DNA of 64,000 nt from JARBUG01 sp035628915. Its GTDB lineage: Bacteria; Bacillota; Sulfobacillia; Symbiobacteriales; Symbiobacteriaceae. The stretch spans positions 1 through 64,000 of the forward strand of contig DASPIW010000054.1 in the NCBI GenBank assembly GCA_035628915.1, written 5' to 3'. Made by a program: the position numbers and the translations under genes. The notes beneath the pieces were generated by a model. It saw only the letters and a program-made list of their open reading frames with translations. It ran no database searches and was not told where the DNA came from. This document shows positions 18,866 to 27,664 of this stretch, in pieces; the stretch's first letter is position 1, and each line of letters begins with the position of its first letter.

Positions 18866-21800
18866 ATGAAAAAGCAGACGGTGATGTGGACGGCTCTGCC
18901 GAACGGCTTCGCGACCCTGCCCCCCGGCGATGGGCCGACGGCGGCGGCGCCCCGGCTCAAGCTCTCGGTCTTCGTCTCCCCCCGGCTCATGACCAACGAG
19001 GGGATGCCCAAACCGAAGCTCTCGCAGTTTCCCGACTTTGTAAACTGGCCGGGCACGGGCATGACCTTCAGCGTGCGCTTCAACGGGGGCGCCCCCGTGC
19101 CGGCCGCTGTGGCCAGCCCGGCGCCCAGCCCCACGCTGTGGCAGGCGCTCTTCAAGCCCACGACCTACGTGCGGCCTTACGAGTTCCCCCCGCTCGACAC
19201 CCGGCGGGTGCTATCGTTCCCCGTCGGGAATGTGATGGGCTTCCTCAAGCAGCAGTACACGCAGACTGCCGTGGAGGTGGGCCGTTCCAAGGACAACGGG
19301 TTCCCCAGCGTGCGGGACCTGAACGAGGGCATCGGCCAAATCGCCACGTATACTGATAATAACCAGGGCCCGACCGACGGCGACTTCGACCCCGAAAAGT
19401 TCCTCAAAGACCAGCTGGACCGGCAGCTGGAAAAGGCCCAGGCCGTGCCCCCCGGGCCGCCCAACCCGCTCATGGACTTCTACCAGGTCAAGCATTTCTA
19501 CAAGCCCAGAAGCGCCGCACGCCTGGCTGTGCCCAAGCCGGAACTGGACTTTCACCAGGTGGTCTCTTCCCTGAGCGATTACCCGGAGCTGCTGCGGCGC
19601 ATGGGTCTGGTCTTCGACCTCGAAGTGCCGTTCGACCCGGCCATGCCGCCTTCGGGGTACGTACAGGTAGAAGCTTCATGGTCACCCGCGCTCGGCGCCA
19701 CCACCAACATCAACCCGAAGACGCACTACATTCTCATCGGGTTGAACCAGTGGCTGCCCGCGCCGAAGCCCGGCGGCACCTCCGAAATCGCGGATGGCAT
19801 GCTGAAGCTGAACGCGCCCCCGTACGGGGTCGAGCAGGTGGATGTGGACGGCGCCGCCCTGAAGGCGATCGACTTCGCCAACAACTACCGGCGGGCCCAG
19901 TCGTTCCGACACCGGTCGGCGGATACGCCCCAGGCCTACTCCGTGCCTGCCATGCGCTCGGGCGGGCTGTCGCTGGCGAAGACGGGCCGGGCGCTCAGCC
20001 TGGTGCAAATGCTCAAGCTGACCAAGCAAAAGAACGCCGCCGCCGAAACCGGCTCTTCGGACATCGACCTGTACGCAGAAGATGTGACCAAGGGCTACCG
20101 GGTCGACATTTGGGATTCCCGATCCGAAGTGTGGCGGTCGCTCCACCGCCGCCAGGGCGTGTACAAGTTCACCGACGGCGGCATTCTGGTCAGCGCGGAA
20201 GACGAGGGCGCCACGACCATGGGCGTCTCCCAGTCGGCGGACGGCTTCACGCCGGACCTGTTCCTGCACGAAATCATGGTCAACTGGCAGGGCTGGAGCC
20301 TCTCGGCGCCCCGCTACGGCAAAATGATCAACAACGAGGACGCCGCCGCCACGCCGGACAACACGCCGCCTCCCGAGTTCGGGCTGGAAACGACGTTCAA
20401 CCCCACCCCCCGGTCGCTGCCGAAGCTGAGGTTTGGCACGCACTATCGCATGCGCGCCCGGTGCGTGGACCTCGCCGGCAACTCGCTGCCCTATGACACA
20501 GCTGACGACACCAAGGCAACCGCCCCGAGCATGTATGGCCGCATGGAACCCGTAAGCTCCCCCATGACGCTGTTGCGGGCGCCCACGACCCAGGGCGAAT
20601 CGGTGGAGCGCATGGTGATTCGCTCCAACTACAACGCCGCCGCCACCGGCCCGAACGAGCGGCACATCGCCCCGCCCCGGGTCGCCCAGCTCATGGCCGA
20701 GTACCACGGGCTGTTCGACACCGACGCCGGGCTCGACAAGGCGGCCTATGACATGATCGTCGCCCGGGAGACGAACTACAACCCGGACGCCGTACACCCC
20801 GAAGCACAGCTGGCGCTGCCTTACCTGGCGGATCCCATTGCCCGGGGCGCCGCCCTGCGGGGGCTGCCGGGAGCGGCGCCCAATGGCTTCACCCTGGTGC
20901 CCTTCGACGGCACCTGGCCCGACCGGCTGCCGTTCCGTGTCGTGGTGGAAGAGGGCACCGGGGCGCCCGCCTGGAACGCCGTGGACCGGGTGCTGACCGT
21001 AAAGCTGCCCAAGGCCGAGACGGTGCGTGTTCGGCTCAGTTCGTATCTGGGTGCTGACGACCTGGGCATCATGGGGCTGTGGCAGTGGCTCACCGAAGCC
21101 GGGCTGCCCGCCGTGCAGATGAACGCGCTGCGTGCCCTGGTGCTGGGCGGCGGCCACTGGATGCTGACGCCCCACCGCAACCTGATGCTCGTCCACGCCG
21201 TTCAGCAGCCTTTGATTGAGCCTGCCTACCAGGCCCTGGAGGCGGAGAAGGCGCTGGGCGACACCCACGCGATCATCAAGGACGATATCACGGTCAACGG
21301 CAAGTCTACGGACAAGCTTGACATTATGGCCACGTGGGACGAGCCGGTAGACATTCTCAAGGAGCCCAAGTGGAAGACGATCACCGGCAACGCCCACGCC
21401 GGCGAATTGCCGGTCACCTATGGTGCGGAGAGCGCCCCGCTCTTCATGAAGCACGAGTTCGGCGACACGAAGTACCGCCGGGTCAAGTACTCGGCGGTGG
21501 CGACGAGCCGCTACAAGGAGTACTTCCAGGTGCCCCACACGCAGACGATGACGCTGAATGGCACCACGGCGGTGACCGGTGACCACACCCCCATCGTCAA
21601 GGGCAGCGAACGCGTCAAAAGCCCCGCCGGCGACTGCGTCCGCGACGTCGACTACAAGATCGACTACGCGGCAGGCACCATCGCCCGCACCGACGGGGGC
21701 AAGATAAACAGCGGCGACACCGTGGACGTGGCGTACGCCTACCTGCCCGGCCCCGTTACCCGGGAGACGGCGGCGCCCACGGAAGTGGACGTGCTCAACT

Positions 21801-22759
21801 CAGCCCGTCCGGCCGCGCCGAAGGTGCTCTACGTGGTGCCGGTCTTCAGCTGGTCCAAGGAGGAGTTGCTGGAGGGCGAAGGCAGCGTCGCCATCCGGCG
21901 GGCCGGCGGCCTGCGGATCTACATGGAGCGCCCCTGGTTCTCTTCCGGCGATGGCGAACTGCTGGGCGCCGTGCTCTGGGTGCAGCCGAAGAGTAGCCTG
22001 ATCAAGGCGCCGCCCAAGTCGCCGCCGGAGAACCTGAAACCCTTCGTCACCCAGTGGGGCATGGATCCGATCTGGCTCTCCCGTGAGACCTACGCCATCC
22101 CGACGAACGCTCACTTCCCGGGCGCCGTGGCGACGGCGGGCGGCCTGTCGATCGAAGAGGTGCAGGGCGCCACGGTGGCCGTGGCCGGCCATAAAGTCGG
22201 CTACGACGAGACACGCAAGCTCTGGTACTGCGACATGGAGATCGACGCCGGCCATTCGTATTGGCCGTTCGTCCGGCTGGCGCTGGCCCGGTACCAGCCC
22301 AAGTCGGTGACGGGCGCCCACCTTTCCCGGATTGTGCTGGCCGACTTCGCGCAGCTGGCGCCCGACCGGCTTGCCACCGTGGTCTTCGACCCGGAGAAGC
22401 CCGATCTGTGCGCCGTTACGGTCTGCGGCCCGGGCTACCGGCAGTCGGTCTTCGGGCGGGATACGACCCAGATCGAAGTGACGGTGGAGACCCGGGTGCC
22501 CAACTTGGAGGGCGAACTGGCCTGGGGCGCCGCCGGTTCGACCGTCTACCCGCTGGCGCTGACCGAAGACGACGGCGGCGACTTCACCTGGTCCGGCGGC
22601 GTGACTCTCCCCACAGACCGGGAGTCGAAGCGGTACCGCCTGGTGATCCGGGAGTACGAACGCTTCTTGGCTGACGGTCTGTCGCAGAACTTCACGACTG
22701 CGGCTTTCGTGCCGCCCTCGGTGCGGCGCCTCGTCTACGCCGCCGTGCTGGAGCTTTAG
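18866..22759 (+). CDS. giant unknown protein (1297 aa), partner of 14494 product
   Basis: Not recognised. It has no signal peptide or membrane segment. It is beta-rich with Trp/Tyr/Pro-rich stretches. Landmarks are a helical segment FDPEKFLKDQLDRQLEKAQA near residue 170, RMRARCVDLAGNSLPYD near 525, and an Ig/tail-fibre-like strand pattern VDYKIDYAAGTIARTDGGKI near 930. FNPKQFFSDQAKILGG in the first giant echoes the FDPEKFLKDQL segment, hinting at a shared element. The ATG follows aaggaggaggctgggtag. Co-export with the Tat-signal partner by hitchhiking, or a cytoplasmic partner role, are both possible (inference). Confidence 0.72.
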   Translation: MKKQTVMWTALPNGFATLPPGDGPTAAAPRLKLSVFVSPRLMTNEGMPKPKLSQFPDFVNWPGTGMTFSVRFNGGAPVPAAVASPAPSPTLWQALFKPTTYVRPYEFPPLDTRRVLSFPVGNVMGFLKQQYTQTAVEVGRSKDNGFPSVRDLNEGIGQIATYTDNNQGPTDGDFDPEKFLKDQLDRQLEKAQAVPPGPPNPLMDFYQVKHFYKPRSAARLAVPKPELDFHQVVSSLSDYPELLRRMGLVFDLEVPFDPAMPPSGYVQVEASWSPALGATTNINPKTHYILIGLNQWLPAPKPGGTSEIADGMLKLNAPPYGVEQVDVDGAALKAIDFANNYRRAQSFRHRSADTPQAYSVPAMRSGGLSLAKTGRALSLVQMLKLTKQKNAAAETGSSDIDLYAEDVTKGYRVDIWDSRSEVWRSLHRRQGVYKFTDGGILVSAEDEGATTMGVSQSADGFTPDLFLHEIMVNWQGWSLSAPRYGKMINNEDAAATPDNTPPPEFGLETTFNPTPRSLPKLRFGTHYRMRARCVDLAGNSLPYDTADDTKATAPSMYGRMEPVSSPMTLLRAPTTQGESVERMVIRSNYNAAATGPNERHIAPPRVAQLMAEYHGLFDTDAGLDKAAYDMIVARETNYNPDAVHPEAQLALPYLADPIARGAALRGLPGAAPNGFTLVPFDGTWPDRLPFRVVVEEGTGAPAWNAVDRVLTVKLPKAETVRVRLSSYLGADDLGIMGLWQWLTEAGLPAVQMNALRALVLGGGHWMLTPHRNLMLVHAVQQPLIEPAYQALEAEKALGDTHAIIKDDITVNGKSTDKLDIMATWDEPVDILKEPKWKTITGNAHAGELPVTYGAESAPLFMKHEFGDTKYRRVKYSAVATSRYKEYFQVPHTQTMTLNGTTAVTGDHTPIVKGSERVKSPAGDCVRDVDYKIDYAAGTIARTDGGKINSGDTVDVAYAYLPGPVTRETAAPTEVDVLNSARPAAPKVLYVVPVFSWSKEELLEGEGSVAIRRAGGLRIYMERPWFSSGDGELLGAVLWVQPKSSLIKAPPKSPPENLKPFVTQWGMDPIWLSRETYAIPTNAHFPGAVATAGGLSIEEVQGATVAVAGHKVGYDETRKLWYCDMEIDAGHSYWPFVRLALARYQPKSVTGAHLSRIVLADFAQLAPDRLATVVFDPEKPDLCAVTVCGPGYRQSVFGRDTTQIEVTVETRVPNLEGELAWGAAGSTVYPLALTEDDGGDFTWSGGVTLPTDRESKRYRLVIREYERFLADGLSQNFTTAAFVPPSVRRLVYAAVLEL

Positions 22760-22772
22760 GAGGGATGCGCAG

Positions 22773-22949
22773 GTGCTGCAGAAAATCGGCTTGACGGAAC
22801 TGGCCCTAATTCTCGTGATTGCCTTTCTGATTTTTGGGCCGTCGAAGCTGCCCCAGTTAGGCAAATCGATCGGCGAAGGCATCCGGGAATTCAGGAAGGC
22901 CTTCAAATCCGTTCACGAGGACGAAACTCACGCAGAGACAAAGGAATGA
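22773..22949 (+). CDS. tatA: TatA-family twin-arginine translocase subunit (58 aa)
   Basis: GTG 22773 lies 8 nt after aggaggg, 13 bp downstream of the second giant gene. The product begins VLQKIGLTELALILVIAFLI, then FGPSKLPQLGKSIGEGIREF and a charged tail. This is the complete TatA/E pattern: one N-terminal helix, the FGP(S/K)KLP hinge and an amphipathic helix with K-x-x-G-x-x-x-R-x-F. No tatC is adjacent. Its position after a Tat-signal protein suggests a dedicated pore component for this cargo. Confidence 0.93.
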   Translation: MLQKIGLTELALILVIAFLIFGPSKLPQLGKSIGEGIREFRKAFKSVHEDETHAETKE

Positions 22950-23062
22950 TAACAACACTGAAACCCTTTCTTATCACGATTGTTATCTACATGTCACAGT
23001 GCTGTAACACGGAGGTTTTACACTTCAAGTGTGTTGACCCCCTCTGTGTGATATAGCTTTAC

Positions 23063-23092
23063 GGCGACCTGTCCTGGGTCGCCACCTTTTTT
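23063..23092 (+). terminator. terminator of the giant/tatA operon
   Basis: Stem ggcgacc / ggtcgcc with a 7-nt loop followed by accttttttg, about 115 bp after tatA. Confidence 0.85.
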
Positions 23093-23191
23093 GCCTTGGC
23101 GCGGCGCCACGACGAATGGGACCTGCGAACATACTCGCGGGTCCCATCGTATTGAATCATGGCGGCGCCTCGTTGAAAAGGGGGTGGACGC

Positions 23192-23269
23192 ATGAGCAAG
23201 CTGGAAGAAAGGCTGTTTTGGCTGATCCTTTTGGCCCTCTTGCTGAAACTCCTCACTGTTAACTTGTAG
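23192..23269 (+). CDS. 25-aa single-helix membrane peptide
   Basis: ATG 23192 follows aaaagggggtggacgc. The peptide is MSKLEERLFWLILLALLLKL then LTVNL. It has a short charged N-terminus and one hydrophobic helix, typical of small regulatory or stress membrane peptides. A terminator-like hairpin follows at 23317-23347. No homologue is recognised. Confidence 0.5.
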   Translation: MSKLEERLFWLILLALLLKLLTVNL

Positions 23270-23641
23270 AGGGTGAGGATCTTACCCCGCAAGGAAACTA
23301 AACAACGGCGGCCGCCAGGCTCGGTGTGTAAGCACCGGGCCTTTCTTATTGTAGTCCGCCCTGGCAGCGTCTATACAGATGAGCCTATTCCTGGCGCTTC
23401 GAGCGAAGCCCCAACTCAGGATGGTGAAGCAACAACTCAGAATGGTGAAGCCTCATCACTTAGCGATGAAGGAAAAGACTGTCACTCGTCATCTTTGATG
23501 ACTTTTGGGACACCCCCCGTAATCACATGCCGGTGCAAAAAATTTATTTCTATTACTAGCCGTCAGATAAAAATTTTGTTACGCTAACATTCGAGGGATG
23601 GTAGAGTTGCCATCCATCCATTCACAGAGGGGGCACAAGCG
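23270..23641. other. Intergenic with terminator and 19-bp direct repeat
   Basis: A hairpin (ggctcggtg / caccgggcc, 23317-23340, then tttctta) probably terminates the small-peptide transcript. A direct repeat (CAACTCAGgATGGTGAAGC at 23412-23430 and the same with one mismatch at 23433-23451) lies downstream. The remainder is AT-rich and probably holds the promoter of the sugar ABC operon. No gene is supported. Confidence 0.55.
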
Positions 23642-24988
23642 ATGAAGGGGTTCCGCCGTTCTCTTGTTGCCGGTCTGACGGTCATCATGGCCGCAGGCCT
23701 GGTCCTTACCGGCTGCGCCGGCCAGACCAAGGAAGCTCCGAAGACCACGACTCCTGCCGCCACCGAGCCCGCCAAGAAGCCGTTTGAGGGCGTCACGCTC
23801 CGGTTCCTGGCCTCCCAGCACCCCTGGACCGATACGATCCAGAAGGAAATCGCAAAGTTTGAAGAGCAGACCGGCATGAAGGTCGCCACCGAAGTCCTGG
23901 CCGAAAACAACCTCACCCAGAAGCTGACGGTTGAGCTAACCGCCGGCACCGGCACTGTCGATGTCTTCATGCAGCGCCCGCTGCAGGAAGCCAAGCAGTT
24001 CGAGAAGAACGGCTGGTATGCCGACCTGAACACTTTCGTCAAGGACGCCAAGAAGACCCCCGCCGAGTACGACATCAACGACTTCTTCAAGGGCGCCATG
24101 GAAGTCGAAGTGCAGAACGGCCACCTGGTCGGCATCCCGCTCATTACCGAGCAGGAGATCCTTTACTACCGCAAGGACCTCTTCCAGCAGAAGGGCATCA
24201 AAGTTCCCACCACCATGGCTGAGCTCGAGGACGCTGCCAAGAAGCTGACCGATGCCAACAGCGGCTTCTACGGCATCGTGATGCGCGGCCAGGGCAACCC
24301 CGCCACCACGCAGTTCTCCAGCTTCCTTTACAGCATGGGCGGCGAATTCATTAAGGACGGCAAGTTCGTCCTAGATACGCCGGAAGCCCTCAAGGCGTTC
24401 CAGACCTACGGCAACCTGCTGGGCAAGTACGGCCCGCCCGGAGTCCTGAACATGTCCTGGCCGCAGGCCGCCGGCATCTTCGCGCAGGGCAAGGCCGCCA
24501 TGTGGGTCGACGCCAACTCCCTGTACCTGAACGTCACCGCCCCCGACAAGTCCCAGGTTGGCGACAAGGTCGGTTTCGCCATGTTCCCCGCCGGCGACAA
24601 GGGCGCCCTGCCTTACTCGGTTACCTCCTGGGGCATGTCCATCGCGAAGTCTTCCAAGCAGCAGGACGCCGCCTGGGAGTTCATCAAGTGGGCGACCTCC
24701 AAGGAAATGGTCCTGAAGACCCAGTCCGCCGGCAACCCGAGCGCCCGTACCTCTGTGTGGAACAACCCCGAAGGCACCAAGTCCTGGCCCGCCGAATGGG
24801 TCGATGTGGCCAAGAAGTCCGGCGCCGTGGGCAAGTCTGCTGACCGCCCGCTGGTCATCAACGTCGGCAAGGCCCGCGACCTGGTCGGCGAAATCATCAC
24901 CGCCGCCATCAACGGCAACAAGGATCTGGAAGCCATCGCCAAGGACCGGACCGTCAAGCTGAACGAGCTGCTCGCTACTGAGAAATAA
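23642..24988 (+). CDS. sugar ABC transporter binding lipoprotein (family 1)
   Basis: 448 aa. Signal MKGFRRSLVAGLTVIMAAGL then VLTGCAG predicts a lipoprotein. The mature part is a MalE/UgpB-type family 1 solute-binding protein (VTLRFLASQHPWTDTIQKEI, KFEEQTGMKVATEVLAENN, DVFMQRPLQEAKQFEKNGWY, SVTSWGMSIAKSSKQQDAAW). The ATG follows cagagggggcacaagcg. It heads the sugar-acid operon. A GC-rich hairpin (25007-25037) between it and the permease genes probably raises its expression relative to them. Confidence 0.9.
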   Translation: MKGFRRSLVAGLTVIMAAGLVLTGCAGQTKEAPKTTTPAATEPAKKPFEGVTLRFLASQHPWTDTIQKEIAKFEEQTGMKVATEVLAENNLTQKLTVELTAGTGTVDVFMQRPLQEAKQFEKNGWYADLNTFVKDAKKTPAEYDINDFFKGAMEVEVQNGHLVGIPLITEQEILYYRKDLFQQKGIKVPTTMAELEDAAKKLTDANSGFYGIVMRGQGNPATTQFSSFLYSMGGEFIKDGKFVLDTPEALKAFQTYGNLLGKYGPPGVLNMSWPQAAGIFAQGKAAMWVDANSLYLNVTAPDKSQVGDKVGFAMFPAGDKGALPYSVTSWGMSIAKSSKQQDAAWEFIKWATSKEMVLKTQSAGNPSARTSVWNNPEGTKSWPAEWVDVAKKSGAVGKSADRPLVINVGKARDLVGEIITAAINGNKDLEAIAKDRTVKLNELLATEK

Positions 24989-25006
24989 CGATCGCATGAC
25001 CGGACG

Positions 25007-25037
25007 GGTGCCCGGGCCACTCGTTGGCCCGGGCGCC
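25007..25037 (+). promoter_or_regulatory. intercistronic hairpin after sugar binding protein
   Basis: Perfect-to-wobble stem ggtgcccgggcc / ggcccgggcgcc without a T-tract. Such hairpins commonly stabilise the upstream binding-protein mRNA or attenuate read-through. Confidence 0.6.
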
Positions 25038-25078
25038 CCCATCCGGGGGTCCTGAGTCTCACCCGGGGGTGGGTTGTA

Positions 25079-25954
25079 GTGAACCGATGGATTGAGCGGA
25101 ACATCAAGTGGGTCTTCCCGGCGCCCGCCGTCATCTTCATTGTGCTGATGATGGCCTTTCCGATCATTTACACGGCGTGGATCTCTCTGACGGAGTGGTC
25201 GATGTCCGCCGTGACGCCCGCGAAGTACGTTGGGCTCAAGAACTATTTGCACATGTTCGGGAAGGACCACCGCTTCTGGATGTCCGTCTGGCGGACCTTC
25301 TACTTCACTGGCATGGCTCTGGCCGGCGAGACCCTGATCGGTCTGATTCTGGCCATGATGCTGAACCGCGACTTCCCGGGCAAGAACCTGCTCAAGACGC
25401 TCTTCCTGCTTCCCATGGTTGCGACGCCCGTTGCCATCGGTATGGTCTGGCTGCTCATGTATGAACCGACGATCGGCTACATGAACCACCTGCTCAAGCT
25501 GCTCCACCTGCCGCCCCAACCGTGGCTGGCTTCGGAAGCCACGGCGCTGCCGTCGCTCGTGTTGGTGGACATTTGGCAGTGGACGCCGATGATGGCCCTG
25601 ATCATGCTGGCCGGCCTCGTCTCCATGCCTTCGGATCCGTTCGAGGCGGCGGAGGTGGACGGGGCGACTGCGTGGCAGACCTTCTGGCACGTCACCCTGC
25701 CCTTGCTGCGCCCGACCATCGGGGTGGCCGTGATCCTGCGGTCGATTGACGCGCTCAAGACGTTCGACATCATCTACTCGATGACGCAGGGCGGGCCCAA
25801 CTACGCCACGGAGACCCTGAACCTGTACGGCTACTCGCTCGGCTTCGGTTACTTCCAGATGGGCGCCGCCAGTTCGCTGCTCATGATCTTCTTCGCCATC
25901 GTGCTCGGCGTCGTCATCTTCCTGAACTGGGCCCGGAAGGGGGCAGTGGCATGA
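25079..25954 (+). CDS. sugar ABC permease (MalF/UgpA type)
   Basis: 291 aa, six transmembrane helices. N-terminal WVFPAPAVIFIVLMMAFPII and the EAA loop FEAAEVDGATAWQTFWHVTL (about residues 185-205) identify it. GTG 25079 follows gggggtggg. It overlaps the next permease by 4 bp. No ATPase gene is in the operon, so a shared MsmX/UgpC-type ATPase elsewhere is expected. Confidence 0.92.
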   Translation: MNRWIERNIKWVFPAPAVIFIVLMMAFPIIYTAWISLTEWSMSAVTPAKYVGLKNYLHMFGKDHRFWMSVWRTFYFTGMALAGETLIGLILAMMLNRDFPGKNLLKTLFLLPMVATPVAIGMVWLLMYEPTIGYMNHLLKLLHLPPQPWLASEATALPSLVLVDIWQWTPMMALIMLAGLVSMPSDPFEAAEVDGATAWQTFWHVTLPLLRPTIGVAVILRSIDALKTFDIIYSMTQGGPNYATETLNLYGYSLGFGYFQMGAASSLLMIFFAIVLGVVIFLNWARKGAVA

Positions 25955-26778
25955 AGCGCATTCGAAAGGTTCACCCAGCGCTCAACGCTCTGTACATTGC
26001 GGGTCTGGTCTTCTTTTTCGTGGTCTTCATGTTTCCGTTCGCCTGGATGATCATCTCCAGCTTCAAGAACCAGGTGGAGATCATGGCCATGCCGCCCAGG
26101 TGGTTCTTTACGCCAACGCTCAAGAACTATCAGGAAGTGCTGGCCGGTCAGGACTTCATCTGGTATATCGTCAATAGCTTTATTATCGCGGCCGGATCGA
26201 CGCTGGCCGGATTGGTGCTCGGTCTGCCGGCGGCCTACGCCATCGCCCGTAAGAAGCTGCCGAGCCTGGGCTTCACCATTCTGGTGGCCCGTATCGTCCC
26301 GGGCATTACCTTCCTGATTCCCTGGTTCATGATCTTCAGCCGCCTGAAGATGGTCGACACTTTCCAGGCGCTGATTCTGTCCCACATGCTTGTCACCATG
26401 CCCTTCGTGGTCTGGGTCATGATCCCGTTCTTCGAAGGCATTCCCGGCGACCTCGTTGAGGCTGCCCGGGTAGACGGGTGCACGGAGCAGTCCGCCTTTG
26501 TGCGGGTCGTGCTCCCGATTTCCGGCCCCGGCATTATCACCGGGTCGATCCTGGCCTTCGTCTTCTCGTGGAACAACTTCATGTTCTCGGTGATCCTGAC
26601 CGGTATTCACACAAAAACACTACCGGTTGCGATCTTTAACTTCCTCACTTACACAGAGATCAACTGGGGCGGCCTGATGGCAGCGTCCGTGATTATTACC
26701 TTGCCGGTACTGGTGCTTGCCTTGCTGACCCAGAAGTATATCGTGCGCGGCCTCACCGCCGGTGCAGTGAAGGGGTAA
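25951..26778 (+). CDS. sugar ABC permease (MalG/UgpE type)
   Basis: 275 aa, six helices. MalG-type N-terminal MFPFAWMIISSFKNQVEIM, EAA loop LVEAARVDGCTEQSAFVRVV and a C-terminal helix ending KYIVRGLTAGAVKG. Its ATG overlaps the preceding permease stop (ATGA). The regulator follows after 7 bp. Confidence 0.92.
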   Translation: MKRIRKVHPALNALYIAGLVFFFVVFMFPFAWMIISSFKNQVEIMAMPPRWFFTPTLKNYQEVLAGQDFIWYIVNSFIIAAGSTLAGLVLGLPAAYAIARKKLPSLGFTILVARIVPGITFLIPWFMIFSRLKMVDTFQALILSHMLVTMPFVVWVMIPFFEGIPGDLVEAARVDGCTEQSAFVRVVLPISGPGIITGSILAFVFSWNNFMFSVILTGIHTKTLPVAIFNFLTYTEINWGGLMAASVIITLPVLVLALLTQKYIVRGLTAGAVKG

Positions 26779-26785
26779 AACATCC

Positions 26786-27664
26786 ATGGCGATGGAGGAT
26801 CGAGATCTGCAGGTGCGCCTGAACACGGCGCTTGAGGCAAGAATCAGCGGTCTTCGCCGCGATTTATCCGACAAGGAGCAGTCTGTCGCCACCTTCCTCC
26901 TGAGCGACCCCAAGGAGTTTGTTTCGCTGTCGATTTCCGCTCTGGCGGCCCGGTGCGGCGTGTCGGAGACGGTGATCATCCGCCTGTACCGGAAGTTGGG
27001 CTACGACGGCTTCCACCAGTTCAAGATCGATATTGCCCAGTCGCTGACTGAGACCTCCGCGGAGAGCCTGGGCGACCTGAAGTCCGGCGACGACATGGAG
27101 ACCATCAAACGGAAAGTCTTCGCCATTACCCGTCAGGCACTGGAAGACAGCATCTCCATGGTGGACAGCGATCAGCTTTCCGCCGCCCGTGATGCGCTGC
27201 TTACGGCCCGCCGGGTCGTAATCGCCGCCTTCGGCGGCTCCGCATCCGTGGGCCTGGACCTGCTCCACAAACTGCTGAAGCTGGGCATCATCGCCGTACT
27301 GCAGCAGGACGCGCACATGCAGACAATGTCTGCTGCCGTTATGGGTCCCGGCGATGTGCTGTTGGCGATCTCCCACTCCGGCAACAGCCGCGACATCGTC
27401 GAAGCGCTGGAAGTGGCGTCGGCGCAGGGGGCGACCACCGTTCTGGTCACGGGGTTCCCCCGGTCGCCGGCGACCAAGGCCGCCGACATCAACCTGTACA
27501 GCGTGTGCCGGGAGACGAAGTATCAGACGGACGCCATGACCTCCCGCATTGTACAGTTGGCCGTGGTGGACACACTGATCGTGTCGATGATTTTTGCTGA
27601 TAAGGAGCGGGCGACAGCCTCCATTCATGCAACGTCGGTGGCCGCCGCCCGAAAGAAGCTATGA
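26786..27664 (+). CDS. MurR/RpiR-family transcriptional regulator
   Basis: 292 aa. N-terminal HTH_6 domain (SLSISALAARCGVSETVIIR, with LYRKLGYDGFHQFK) and C-terminal SIS sugar-phosphate isomerase-like domain (IAAFGGSASVGLDLLHKL, LLAISHSGNSRDIVEALEVA). Such regulators bind phosphosugars or sugar acids through SIS. It sits between transport and catabolic genes, overlapping the kinase gene by 4 bp, and is the likely local controller of the operon. Confidence 0.92.
   Translation: MAMEDRDLQVRLNTALEARISGLRRDLSDKEQSVATFLLSDPKEFVSLSISALAARCGVSETVIIRLYRKLGYDGFHQFKIDIAQSLTETSAESLGDLKSGDDMETIKRKVFAITRQALEDSISMVDSDQLSAARDALLTARRVVIAAFGGSASVGLDLLHKLLKLGIIAVLQQDAHMQTMSAAVMGPGDVLLAISHSGNSRDIVEALEVASAQGATTVLVTGFPRSPATKAADINLYSVCRETKYQTDAMTSRIVQLAVVDTLIVSMIFADKERATASIHATSVAAARKKL

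Noticed and set aside
16690..19161. 823-aa minus-strand open frame antisense to the giants
   Set aside because: Composition is the complement of the real genes; no start signal or domain.
23405..23455. two-unit direct repeat as a CRISPR start
   Set aside because: Only two units, 2-nt spacing and no further copies; not a CRISPR array.
23273..23587. 104-aa frame containing a TQDGEA/TQNGEA repeat
   Set aside because: Crosses a terminator hairpin, lacks a ribosome binding site and ends in an AT-rich promoter-like stretch; treated as a DNA repeat.
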